Below, piece after piece: positions 33,312-40,067 of a DNA stretch of 40,067 nt (position 1 is its first letter; the number at the start of each line of letters is the position of its first letter). The DNA is from Streptomyces flaveus (GTDB lineage: Bacteria > Actinomycetota > Actinomycetes > Streptomycetales > Streptomycetaceae). Under the pieces are notes generated by a model, which saw only the letters and a program-made list of their open reading frames with translations, made no database searches and had not been told where the DNA came from. Where the stretch lies: assembly GCF_014647675.1 (NCBI RefSeq), contig NZ_BMPQ01000052.1, forward strand, positions 1 through 40,067, written 5' to 3'. A program made the position numbers and the translations under genes.

Positions 33312-35415
33312 CCGGGCCGGGAACGCCGCTGGTGAACTCGGTCGCCAGCGCGTCCGCCAGGTCCTGAGGAGACATGAGGAGCGGACGACCCGTGTCGGCG
33401 TCGACCAAGCCGCCGAGGAGGCGGTGCAACAGGTCCGCCCGGCCGAGGCAGTAGTCCTCCAGGAGCGGGATCACCTCGTGGTGGAAGGCCGCGGCCAGAT
33501 CCTCCTCGGTGGCGATCGGCTCACCGTCCCGCAGCAGGTAGGCGTGTCCGATCTGGTGGTCGGCGTCGAGATGGCGGGCGATGCGGGTGTTGAGGGACTC
33601 GAAGAACGCGGCCAGGTCCAAGGGGCCGACGGTTCCGGAAACCGCGTCCGGGTCCGGGCCCACGGGCAGGAAGGCGAAGCGGCGGCGTACCGCGGCGTCC
33701 AGGTGGCTGATGCTTCGGTCGGCGGTGTTCATCGTGCCGATGACCCGGACGTTCGGCGGTACGGAGAAGCGTCGCTTGCTGACGGGCAGGGCGACCGGCA
33801 GGTTCCGCTTGTCGAGTTCGAGGAGCGTGATCAACTCGCCGAAGATCCGCGGCAGGTCACCGCGGTTGATCTCGTCGACGACCAGCAGGAACGTCTGGTC
33901 GGAATGGGCGGCGGCCCGGCCGCACAGGCTGTGGAACAGGCCGTCCGTGAGGGCGAGGGTGAGCCCCGGGCCGGTGGCGCTCAGGTCCGGCTTGAAGCCC
34001 TCGACGAAGTCCTCGTACCCGTACGAGGGATGGAAGGTGACCAGGCTGACACGGTCGCCGTGCAGCATCTCGGCCTGGGCCTCGGCACGTTGGCGGGCGT
34101 CGGCACCGAGCACGTCCGCGCGGCCGTCCAGGGCGAGGGCGGCGCCGAGCGCGAGCCGGGTCTTGCCCGTGCCAGGCGGCCCGTGCAGGATCACCTGGCC
34201 CTTGCGCTCCAGCGCGTCCAGTACGACCTGCACGTCGTCGGGCAGCGCGACCGGCGTGCCCGCCCGTGCCTGGTCCGTACCCGGGGCGGAGTCGGAGTCG
34301 GCGTTGTGTGCGGTGAACTTGGCGAAGAGGGACGAGTCGACCTTGGCGAAGGTGGACCGCCACCCGGGCCGGGACTTCGACAGTTTCTGCGCGTGGGAGA
34401 GGTCCCAGACCACCGGGACGACGTGGTGGAATTCAGGCCGGTCCGGGTCGTAGCGGTAGCTCCCGTCGACCCTGCCGGTGGCCAGGACCTCGTCCGTCCC
34501 GCGGTTGGCGACGACCCGGTCTCCCGCCTCCAGGTCCCGGAAGGCCAGCAGCCGGCGGGCGAGGGTCAGGCTGCCGCCACTGCTGCGCGGCCAGTGCGCG
34601 TCCAGGGCCTGCTTCAGTTCGGTGTCGCTCTGGTACTGGCCGAGATCGCCGAGCTCGTCCCACCCGACGCAGATGAACTCGCCGTCCCGGCATTCCTCCC
34701 ACAGGCGGCCGCGCTCGCCGGGGGCGATCTTCCAGATGGTGCGTTGCCGGGGATTGAAGTGCTTGTACAGGAAGCGCATCACCTCCTGTCCCGTCCAGCC
34801 CTCGAACTCCTCACGGGTCTGCACGAGTTCTCGCAGTTGACGGTTCGTGCGCGAGGCGGAGACGCCGACCTGTGCCTCGCCGCCGAGCAGCGTGACGAAC
34901 GTCCGCAGATGCTCGGCCGCGTAGATCGGCAGGAAGTGCTGCGGGAAGTAGGTCGCCAGGGACTTTGTCACCAACGTCGGCCCGTATCGCAGTACTTCGA
35001 GGTCGTCCAGGGCCTCGAAGTCTCCTGCCCTGACGGCATCGAAGGCCCGGACGAACTGTCCGCGCAGTTCAGCCCAGGCGTCCTGCGGGTCCATACCCCT
35101 CAACGGAGCGGCCAGCCGCCATTCGCCGGAGTTGTGGTGGTACATGATGTGCTTCGCGGCACTGCCGCCTCTGATGCTGCCCAGATTCGGAGTGTGGAAC
35201 TCCAGCAGCTGGCAGTACGTCGGCGCCGACCCGGACGGCGCGGCCTGCCCAAGGGCATAGCGTTCCAGCGGCAGCTCCGCCCACTCCTCCAACGGAAACT
35301 GGGACAGCACCTTCTTGCGATCGCTTTCGGCATCCGACTCGACGTCCGCCACGGCGGTCCGGTCGAACTCGGCCGCCGCCGTGCGCACATCCACCCCGTT
35401 CGTCATGGAGGTCAT
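33304..35415 (-). CDS. mcrB: McrB-type AAA+ GTPase with EVE-like domain (system 2)
   Basis: 703 residues from ATG 35415; GTG 35445 and ATG 35406 are alternatives because no ribosome site stands out. The N-terminal ~220 residues hold a helical domain (YALG, TYCQLLEFHTPNLGSIRGGSAAKH, VTKSLATYFPQHFLPIY) found in McrB-like proteins. Residues about 227-337 (IWKIAPGERGRLWEECRDGEFICVGWDELGDL, LEAGDRVVANRGTDEVLATGRVDGSYRY) are an EVE-type modified-base reader. The GTPase follows: Walker A GPPGTGKT (412-419), SYGYEDFVEGFKP, Walker B LLVVDEINRGDL, and MNTADRSISHLDAAVRRRFAF. It is divergent from a stand-alone EVE protein gene. Confidence 0.92.
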   Translation of the reverse strand: MTSMTNGVDVRTAAAEFDRTAVADVESDAESDRKKVLSQFPLEEWAELPLERYALGQAAPSGSAPTYCQLLEFHTPNLGSIRGGSAAKHIMYHHNSGEWRLAAPLRGMDPQDAWAELRGQFVRAFDAVRAGDFEALDDLEVLRYGPTLVTKSLATYFPQHFLPIYAAEHLRTFVTLLGGEAQVGVSASRTNRQLRELVQTREEFEGWTGQEVMRFLYKHFNPRQRTIWKIAPGERGRLWEECRDGEFICVGWDELGDLGQYQSDTELKQALDAHWPRSSGGSLTLARRLLAFRDLEAGDRVVANRGTDEVLATGRVDGSYRYDPDRPEFHHVVPVVWDLSHAQKLSKSRPGWRSTFAKVDSSLFAKFTAHNADSDSAPGTDQARAGTPVALPDDVQVVLDALERKGQVILHGPPGTGKTRLALGAALALDGRADVLGADARQRAEAQAEMLHGDRVSLVTFHPSYGYEDFVEGFKPDLSATGPGLTLALTDGLFHSLCGRAAAHSDQTFLLVVDEINRGDLPRIFGELITLLELDKRNLPVALPVSKRRFSVPPNVRVIGTMNTADRSISHLDAAVRRRFAFLPVGPDPDAVSGTVGPLDLAAFFESLNTRIARHLDADHQIGHAYLLRDGEPIATEEDLAAAFHHEVIPLLEDYCLGRADLLHRLLGGLVDADTGRPLLMSPQDLADALATEFTSGVPGPDA

Positions 35416-35554
35416 GATGCCGGAGCGCGAGGTGGAGATCCCCACGCGCGGCGAGGTTGGGCAACTTCCTGCGTGCGGCTCAGGCGGCTGGCACGATGCT
35501 CAGCACGGCGAGGTCGGTTCCTGGGCACCGGGCGCCACGGCGACGGGAGAGATC
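35416..35554. promoter_or_regulatory. Divergent promoter region of McrB2 and the EVE gene
   Basis: 139 bases separate the two starts. I see no clear promoter boxes or palindrome. GGGAGA at 35547-35552 is the ribosome site of the EVE gene. Confidence 0.35.
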
Positions 35555-35953
35555 GTGCAGGACTGGATCTACATCCTCAATCCGAACAAGGACACCCTCG
35601 ACGGGGAGCCCTCCGACAAGGACACCGTGCGCCGTCTCGCCCACAAGGACCCCGAGCTTGACCTCTGGCTCAGCCGACGAAACCGTATGAACCCGGGCGA
35701 CCGCCTGTGGTTCTTCTTCAGTCAACCTGAGTCGGCGGTCGCCGCGGTGGCCGAGGTCGACAGGGAGCCGCGTGAGGACCCCGACGACCCCGATTTCTCC
35801 TACCGGGTCGACGTAACCCTGCTGCCCGGGCCCACGGACGCGTTGTACGGCAATCCGGTGGGCCGGGACGAGCTGGAACTCGGCCAGGTGAGGTCGGTGC
35901 AGAAGGTCAAGCCGGAGGCATTGAAGATCCTGCTGGCGCGGGCCGGTCTGTGA
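35555..35953 (+). CDS. Stand-alone EVE/PUA-like protein
   Basis: 132 residues from GTG 35555, a few bases after GGGAGA; the open frame extends upstream over the divergent promoter but is not credible there. The pattern QDWIYILNPNKDTLDG...WLSRRNRMNPGDRLWFFFSQPESAVAAVAEVDREP...YRVDVTLL fits the EVE fold, a PUA-like domain that reads modified bases in DNA. It is divergent from McrB2, which has its own EVE-like domain, and convergent with the Mrr-like gene. It may act as an extra sensor or inhibitor for this restriction system; this is inference from context. Confidence 0.78.
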   Translation: MQDWIYILNPNKDTLDGEPSDKDTVRRLAHKDPELDLWLSRRNRMNPGDRLWFFFSQPESAVAAVAEVDREPREDPDDPDFSYRVDVTLLPGPTDALYGNPVGRDELELGQVRSVQKVKPEALKILLARAGL

Positions 35954-35976
35954 CGGGACCGTCGCGGGCAGGACGG

Positions 35977-37269
35977 CTACCAGGGCTCCAGCCCTCGCTC
36001 GGTCGGGTTCGTGCGAGGCAGAAGTGCTTCCTGGGCGCGTGAGTTCAGGGCCATCAGCTTGTCCGCTGTGCGGTCGACGAAGAAGACGAACGCTTTGGCG
36101 GTGTCGGCGAAGGCCGCTGCCGGTCGACTGATACCGGCAGTCGTGATCACGATGAGCCGCTTGGGCGCGTCCTCACCGGCCGCCGCGGCCAGGCCGTTCA
36201 GCCGCTGAACCTCGGAAGTGGACAGGTTCTTGGCCCGGTTGTGCCACTCGATGTGGAAGGCGTCGGATCGGATGGGGAGTTCGGCGTCCCCCTCTTCGAG
36301 GTCCCCGAAGCCGAATGCTGTCAGCTGCTCGAGAACGGTGTCGGTGATGTGCCGGGGGCTGGTTGAGCGTCGTGACGTCCTCGGCGCGGAATCCCCGATG
36401 AGCTGACCGAGATCGGCGTTGACGTCCTCCAGCTCCAGCGACTCGGGCAGGGCAGCTTCGTCCGCGAAAAGGGACTCCTGCCACTCGGATCGGCGCTCGG
36501 CGGAAACCCGGTCTCCGCGGCTGGCCGGCTCGTACGGCACCTCCACGTCCCAGGCCTTCAGGCCCCTGCCGAGCACGTCAACGATGTCCGCCACCGACAC
36601 GTCCGCACGGGGTATCCCTGGCCCGGGCCGCGTGCTGCGCCACAGGTTCCAGCCCAGATCGACACGGCCCCAAGCCTCGCATTCCGTGAGGAACACATCC
36701 ACCAGCCAGCCGAGGGCGGGCTTCAGTGAGATGCGGACGAACGCGTCGGGGAACTCGGCCTCGACGAAGCCGCCGTCGCGTCCGCCCACGATGTCGAGTT
36801 TCGGCGAGTGGCGGGGGCCGTACGGGAAATAGCCGTTCCCCGCCGCCACGCGCCGCACTCGCACACCCCGGGCGTCCAAGAGGTCGGCCAGCTCGGTCAT
36901 GTCGGACGGCTTGCTCTCGTTCCAGCGCCAGGGTGAGGCAACAGGTAGGTCCGTGAGGTGCGCCGACGCCACGGCGTGCAGGGCGTCGACAAGCACCTCG
37001 TCGGGCGTGTCCAGCGGCCAGACCGACGGCTCACTGTTCAGTACCGGATCCATCACCGCCCAGACGATCGTGTACCCCATACGTACCTGCGCCAGGACGA
37101 CCGAGCGCCTGCCGGACAACGTGACCTTCAGATGCATCGGGTGGTTCGCGTCGTCGAATCGCACCCGGTCAGCCAACTCGGGATGACGGTCGCACAGGGC
37201 CTGTTCCAGGCTCTTGAAGTGCAGGTGTCTGCCGAAGGCGGCGACCATGTCACCGGGCGGGAAAGGCAA
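35977..37269 (-). CDS. Possible Mrr-like restriction nuclease with novel N-terminus
   Basis: 430 residues from TTG 37269, 8 bases after CAGGAG. An alternative TTG at 37365 overlaps the upstream gene stop (TTGA) and would add 32 residues. The C-terminal ~110 residues (TDTVLEQLTAFGFGDLEEGDAELPIRSDAFHIEWHNRAKNLS, LIVITTAGISRPAAAFADTAKAFVFFVD) fit the Mrr_cat type of PD-(D/E)XK fold. Asp336, Glu341 and Lys347 are possible catalytic residues, though the E-x5-K spacing is not the standard ExK. The N-terminal ~300 residues are unrecognised and contain several Trp-rich strands (ALGWLVDVFLTECEAWGRVDLGWNLW). It faces the EVE gene end to end and may be a nuclease for modified DNA. Confidence 0.72.
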   Translation of the reverse strand: MPFPPGDMVAAFGRHLHFKSLEQALCDRHPELADRVRFDDANHPMHLKVTLSGRRSVVLAQVRMGYTIVWAVMDPVLNSEPSVWPLDTPDEVLVDALHAVASAHLTDLPVASPWRWNESKPSDMTELADLLDARGVRVRRVAAGNGYFPYGPRHSPKLDIVGGRDGGFVEAEFPDAFVRISLKPALGWLVDVFLTECEAWGRVDLGWNLWRSTRPGPGIPRADVSVADIVDVLGRGLKAWDVEVPYEPASRGDRVSAERRSEWQESLFADEAALPESLELEDVNADLGQLIGDSAPRTSRRSTSPRHITDTVLEQLTAFGFGDLEEGDAELPIRSDAFHIEWHNRAKNLSTSEVQRLNGLAAAAGEDAPKRLIVITTAGISRPAAAFADTAKAFVFFVDRTADKLMALNSRAQEALLPRTNPTERGLEPW

Positions 37270-37361
37270 GGGACACACTCCTGTTGAGTAGTGGCGCGGC
37301 GTGGCGTGGCCGGGAAGGTCGTGATCCGTTGACGGAGCGTAGGTCGACCGGATGCCGTCAC

Positions 37362-37814
37362 TCAAAGCGTTTGGCCGTCCTCAACGGCATTGGCCGCAGG
37401 ATTGACCGGAAATCGCCTCCGGCCGCTCGTCGTGCTGGTCGATCGTGAGATGGGCCGTCGGGCGAGGAGTGTGTGTACATCAACTCGCCCCGACGGTGGG
37501 CTCTCTGGTGGGTGGATGCCCGCCTCGTGGAGTTCCCGCTCGGTGGCGCGGGGGTCCGCGCCGCTCAGCGCGGCGATGGCCCGCACTCCGATCCGACCCG
37601 CGCGATACGCCTCGACAGCTCGCTCCATGATCCGGCGCGGCGGCCGCACTCGTGCCGCCGCCTCGCACTCCACGACGTACTGGCGTTGTTGCGGGCGCCC
37701 CCCTTCAGGGGGCGGCTGCCTGGACGGCGGTACACCCTCCGACGCAGATGCCACAATTAAGGAAAACGAAAGGAGTTTCCCTGGCTGCCCAGCCATCTGG
37801 GTCATCTGGGACAC
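37362..37814 (-). CDS. Small HTH-like protein of unknown function
   Basis: Up to 150 residues from GTG 37814, but the true start is unclear; GTG codons near 37750 and 37675 are alternatives. The core MERAVEAYRAGRIGVRAIAALSGADPRATERELHEAGI looks like a short helix-turn-helix, and codon third positions are strongly GC-rich there. The C-terminus is Ser/Arg-rich and of lower quality. The stop overlaps a possible TTG start of the Mrr-like gene, so the two may be coupled as regulator and nuclease. Confidence 0.5.
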   Translation of the reverse strand: MSQMTQMAGQPGKLLSFSLIVASASEGVPPSRQPPPEGGRPQQRQYVVECEAAARVRPPRRIMERAVEAYRAGRIGVRAIAALSGADPRATERELHEAGIHPPESPPSGRVDVHTLLARRPISRSTSTTSGRRRFPVNPAANAVEDGQTL

Positions 37815-37824
37815 GAACTGTGCT

Positions 37825-37864
37825 GGCGGCTGGCGGGAAAAACGCTGGCAGCCCGCCAGCCGCC
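37825..37864. repeat. Strong inverted repeat upstream of the triple-HTH gene
   Basis: GGCGGCTGGCGGG (37825-37837) and CCCGCCAGCCGCC (37852-37864) are perfect 13-base inverted arms around a 14-base spacer that itself holds another CTGGC. The 37815-38004 gap has no secure gene. A short frame ending at 38008 (GTGA overlap with the next start) would need a CTG start and is not called. There is no T-tract, so terminator, operator or recombination site are all possible. Confidence 0.6.
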
Positions 37865-38004
37865 CTACGCCTCCTGGCCCGAGGGCACAATCAACAAGCC
37901 CATTCCAGGAAGCGATACCGACATCCTAGGCAACGGCCAGGCTCCACCTGGCGACGCTGGTGCGCCATCTCGGCTCTTTCACCCGGCAGATCGGAAAGAC
38001 CACC

Positions 38005-38676
38005 GTGACAACACTTGACGGCCGCGAGGTCTACACCCGCCGTGACCTGATGACCAAATACGGCATGGCGCTCTCCCCGCTGGAAGAGTGGTACCGCAAC
38101 CGCCGATGGACCGGCCACCCCGAAGCAGCCGGCAAAGCAGGCCGTGAACTGGTCTGGGACGCAGCCGAATGGGACCACTGGTACCAGGAGCGGCAGAACA
38201 CGACGAACCTGGTCACACGCGCCGACCTCCAAGAACGCCACGGCCTTGCCCGCAGCACCCTTGAACGCCTGTGGGCACTACGGGAAGAAAATGAACATCC
38301 CGCCCCCGTCAAGACACTGGACCGCGTCATGTACTGGGACCACGACCAGTGGGAGGCCTGGTACGCCGACTACAAGAAGCGCACCCAGCGACGCGAGATC
38401 CACGTCGACCGCAGCGGGAACCCCGACGACCTACTGACCCTGGCAGAAGCCGCCCGCGTCCTCGGCGTCACACCCGTCAGCATCGCCCACCACCCCAAGC
38501 GCATGCCGCGCGGCTGGCCCCAGCCGGTCGAAGAGGAACAACTCCCCAGCGGCCGCCTGCGGCGCTGGTACCGCCGCGCCGACATCTGGACCTACGCCGA
38601 CACCCGCACCATCGCCGGACCCCACCGCGCCAAACACCCCAGCAGGAAACCCCAGGGCCCGGGCGAAGCCGGCTGA
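38005..38676 (+). CDS. Protein with three tandem excisionase-like HTH modules
   Basis: 223 residues from GTG 38005, 9 bases after GGAAAG; GTG 37960 is possible but lacks a ribosome site. Three modules of about 60 residues repeat a T-x-x-(D/E)-(L/A) helix, a turn, a recognition helix and a W-x-x-x-(D/Q)-W-x-x-(W/Y) end. Module 1 is about 10-62 (YTRRDLMTKYGM...WDAAEWDHWYQER), module 2 about 70-123 (VTRADLQERHGL...WDHDQWEAWYADY) and module 3 about 144-200 (LTLAEAARVLGVTPVSIAHHP...RRADIWTYADTR). Such modules bind DNA in excisionases and plasmid proteins. Three in a row suggest binding to an array of sites, perhaps the repeat at 37825-37864. Function is unknown; remnant of a mobile element is possible. 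Confidence 0.75.
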   Translation: MTTLDGREVYTRRDLMTKYGMALSPLEEWYRNRRWTGHPEAAGKAGRELVWDAAEWDHWYQERQNTTNLVTRADLQERHGLARSTLERLWALREENEHPAPVKTLDRVMYWDHDQWEAWYADYKKRTQRREIHVDRSGNPDDLLTLAEAARVLGVTPVSIAHHPKRMPRGWPQPVEEEQLPSGRLRRWYRRADIWTYADTRTIAGPHRAKHPSRKPQGPGEAG

Positions 38677-38753
38677 GTGAGCTCACCTGGGCGCTCTATG
38701 AGCAGCGGGAAGCAATCGGTCTCCGCCCAGTTGGTGCTCGGGACGGCCGGGTG

Positions 38754-38789
38754 GAGCCGCCCGCCTCGCCTCTGCAGGACGGGCGGCTC
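38754..38789. terminator. Bidirectional terminator hairpin
   Basis: GAGCCGCCCG (38754-38763) and CGGGCGGCTC (38780-38789) are perfect 10-base arms between the convergent triple-HTH and secreted-protein genes. Confidence 0.7.
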
Positions 38790-38798
38790 GGGCAGGGC

Positions 38799-39404
38799 TC
38801 AGTAGAGCTTGTTGACAGCCGTCACCGTGGTCGCCTTGAAGTCCGCGACCTGCGCATGTTCGAAGGTGCCCATCTGCGCCCACCGGACGTAGGTCACGGT
38901 CCTGCCGTCCCGGCCCACCGAGAACAGGCTGACGTCGGAGGAGCCCCAGTCGGAGACGGTGTGCAGGCCGTGGACGGTCGCACCCTCCTCGACGTCAATT
39001 TTGCCGTAGTTCTTCTCGGTCGCCGTGAGGTCGGGAGTCTCCTCCATGAGCCGCTCGGCACAGTCGGCGATCTTCTGGCGCAGCAGGGCGGCGAACGCCT
39101 TGGCCCGCTGCTCACTGCGCTCCACCACGGTGACCTGGAACGCGTTGGTGTCGTACTCGGTCCAGTACTCACGGTGGCTGGAGATGGACGGCAGCGCTTC
39201 CCCAACGCAGACCGGCGGGTGCTCGGGCTGCCCGGCGACGACCGGACCGGCGTACCAGGGCGACGTCGGGTGCGGCGGCAGCTCACCCGGTTCCAGGAAC
39301 CGGGGAGAGCCCGCAGCCATCGCCGGGGCGGCAGCCAGGGTGAGTATGGCCCCGGTGGCCAGCGCGGCCAGCGCGAGCCGGGTACCGCGGATGCGGACGT
39401 TCAT
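38799..39404 (-). CDS. Secreted protein of unknown function
   Basis: 201 residues from ATG 39404, just after GGGGGA. The signal peptide is MNVRIRGTRLALAALATGAILTLAAAPAMA with a likely cut after AMA. The mature part is about 170 residues with two cysteines (PVCVGEAL, IADCAERLM) that may form a disulfide, and a C-terminal strand-rich region (TVTYVRWAQMGTFEHAQVADFKATTVTAVNKLY). The pattern recalls sensor-type extracellular domains of actinobacteria (PknH_C-like), but the match is too weak to name. Confidence 0.82.
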   Translation of the reverse strand: MNVRIRGTRLALAALATGAILTLAAAPAMAAGSPRFLEPGELPPHPTSPWYAGPVVAGQPEHPPVCVGEALPSISSHREYWTEYDTNAFQVTVVERSEQRAKAFAALLRQKIADCAERLMEETPDLTATEKNYGKIDVEEGATVHGLHTVSDWGSSDVSLFSVGRDGRTVTYVRWAQMGTFEHAQVADFKATTVTAVNKLY

Positions 39405-39520
39405 GATTCCCCCATGCGTTGTGTGTCGAGACGACCGGATGCGAAAGGAAGGGACGCGCTCGTGCGGCCCGCCAAGAACCTTCCGGTCATGACGTCTCGT
39501 AAGACTCATTAAGGTGCACT

Positions 39521-39558
39521 TTCGTTGCTCTGCACTCTTGCTGCAGATATGCAACGAA
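39521..39558. promoter_or_regulatory. Inverted repeat in divergent spacer
   Basis: TTCGTTGC (39521-39528) and GCAACGAA (39551-39558) are perfect 8-base arms, 30 bases centre to centre, in an AT-richer stretch between the secreted-protein and membrane-protein genes. A regulator site or promoter is possible. Confidence 0.4.
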
Positions 39559-39611
39559 TGTCACCGAACGGCAACGGAGCACAGCGTTCTCCCGTGCCCC
39601 GGAGGGGGGCG

Positions 39612-39872
39612 TTGAATATCGGCCGGTACCGGATCACAGACGTTGCGGACATGCCGCCTGCGTTGGCGACGGTCTTGGGGGTGGTCGTGATCGCCCTTCT
39701 CGCCGGAGTGGTGTGGGCACTGCTGTGGCTACCGGACCACGCGAAGCTCAGGAGTCCGGCCGCACGCGAGCGCGCGAAGCGCCGCAAGGAAAGCCAGAAG
39801 CGACAGAAGGAGCTGCGCTCGCGGCGGGAGTCCCTGCAGCGCAAGGCAGCCCGGCGCGAAGACACGACATAG
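39612..39872 (+). CDS. Small single-pass membrane protein
   Basis: 86 residues from TTG 39612, a few bases after GGAGGGG; ATG 39549 and 39558 are in-frame alternatives without a ribosome site. One membrane helix (ALATVLGVVVIALLAGVVWALLWL) is followed by a strongly basic, likely helical tail (RERAKRRKESQKRQKELRSRRESLQRKAARRE) in the cytoplasm. No function is proposed. Confidence 0.65.
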   Translation: MNIGRYRITDVADMPPALATVLGVVVIALLAGVVWALLWLPDHAKLRSPAARERAKRRKESQKRQKELRSRRESLQRKAARREDTT

Positions 39873-39932
39873 CAGCGCTCCCCCTTGGCGGACCGGGGAA
39901 GTCTCCCCAACTGACCTGCTGGCGTGAGGACT

Positions 39933-40067
39933 TCAGCCGGACCGGGAACCCACCTCGGCCCATACGGTCTTGCCGCTCGGTGCATACGGCTCCGTGCCCC
40001 AGCGGTCGGCCAGCGCGGCGATCAGGAGCAGGCCGCGGCCGGACTCGTCGTCCGGTTGGGGTTCTGG
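39933..40067 (-). CDS. RsbW-like ATP-binding anti-sigma/regulatory protein (5' end outside window)
   Basis: The last 44 codons of a minus-strand gene that runs off the window. DDESGRGLLLIAALADRWGTEPYAPSGKTVWAEV is the C-terminal end of the HATPase_c_2 fold (G2 box GRGLLLI, then the terminal K-T-V-W strand) common in Streptomyces anti-sigma-like ATPases. Only the end is visible, so the partner cannot be named. Confidence 0.8.
   Translation of the reverse strand, partial: PEPQPDDESGRGLLLIAALADRWGTEPYAPSGKTVWAEVGSRSG

Noticed and set aside
33298..35661. Plus-strand frame of 787 residues opposite McrB2
   Set aside because: Antisense shadow of the McrB2 gene; Gly/Val/Arg-rich without motifs.
37696..37714. 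Hairpin CGCCCCC-CTTCA-GGGGGCG as terminator
   Set aside because: It lies within the probable minus-strand HTH gene and has no T-tract.
37390..37929. Plus-strand frame of 179 residues
   Set aside because: Ser/Arg/Pro-rich shadow of the minus-strand HTH gene, which has the better codon pattern.
37652..38008. Plus-strand frame ending in a GTGA overlap with the triple-HTH gene
   Set aside because: The only start next to its AAGGAG is CTG and the composition is poor; mentioned with the repeat but not called.

Overview
The window is high-GC DNA with dense codon-biased genes, frequent GTG and TTG starts, GGAGG-type ribosome sites and typical actinomycete families: a PknB-like kinase with a propeller sensor, DUF4232 lipoprotein, HxlR, TetR and LacI regulators, PASTA protein and RsbW-like ATPase. 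This points to a Streptomyces or close relative. No rRNA, tRNA, CRISPR array, transposase or integrase was recognised.

Region 1 (1-4.3 kb) holds the end of a large regulatory protein, a transmembrane Ser/Thr kinase and a lipoprotein. Region 2 (4.7-11.8 kb) is a small-molecule accessory stretch: two O-methyltransferases of one family, AraC and TetR regulators, a short-chain dehydrogenase, a DinB-like enzyme and a cupin. The promoters of the second methyltransferase and the cupin share a direct-repeat motif, so these genes may form a small regulon. The TetR gene and dehydrogenase are divergent across two palindromic operators.

Region 3 (11.9-17.8 kb) is a catabolic or uptake unit. A LacI regulator and an ACMSD-like amidohydrolase lie on the minus strand. 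They are divergent from a four-gene NitT/TauT-type ABC importer (lipoprotein, permease, ATPase, second permease) with overlapping start/stop codons. Region 4 (17.8-20.9 kb) has a small Cys-rich protein, an HxlR regulator, a divergent methyltransferase and an N-formylglutamate amidohydrolase-like gene.

Region 5 (21.1-38.7 kb) reads as a defence island. It contains an N6-adenine-methylase-like gene with its own HTH. Convergent to this is a minus-strand operon McrB1-McrC1-helicase, in which McrB1 carries DUF4357-like and EVE-like modules and the UvrD-type helicase has a RelE/ParE-like N-terminus. Next come a 752-residue CoiA-like protein with three tandem copies of an unrecognised ~105-residue repeat, and a PASTA membrane protein. 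A second McrB-McrC pair follows, divergent from a stand-alone EVE protein. The island ends with a possible Mrr-like nuclease behind a small HTH gene, a strong inverted repeat and a protein with three HTH modules. The most novel-looking items are the repeat protein and the helicase-McrBC-methylase module. The common theme is recognition of modified DNA, but no function has been tested.

Region 6 (38.8-40.1 kb) returns to ordinary genes: a secreted protein, a small membrane protein and the end of an anti-sigma-type ATPase.
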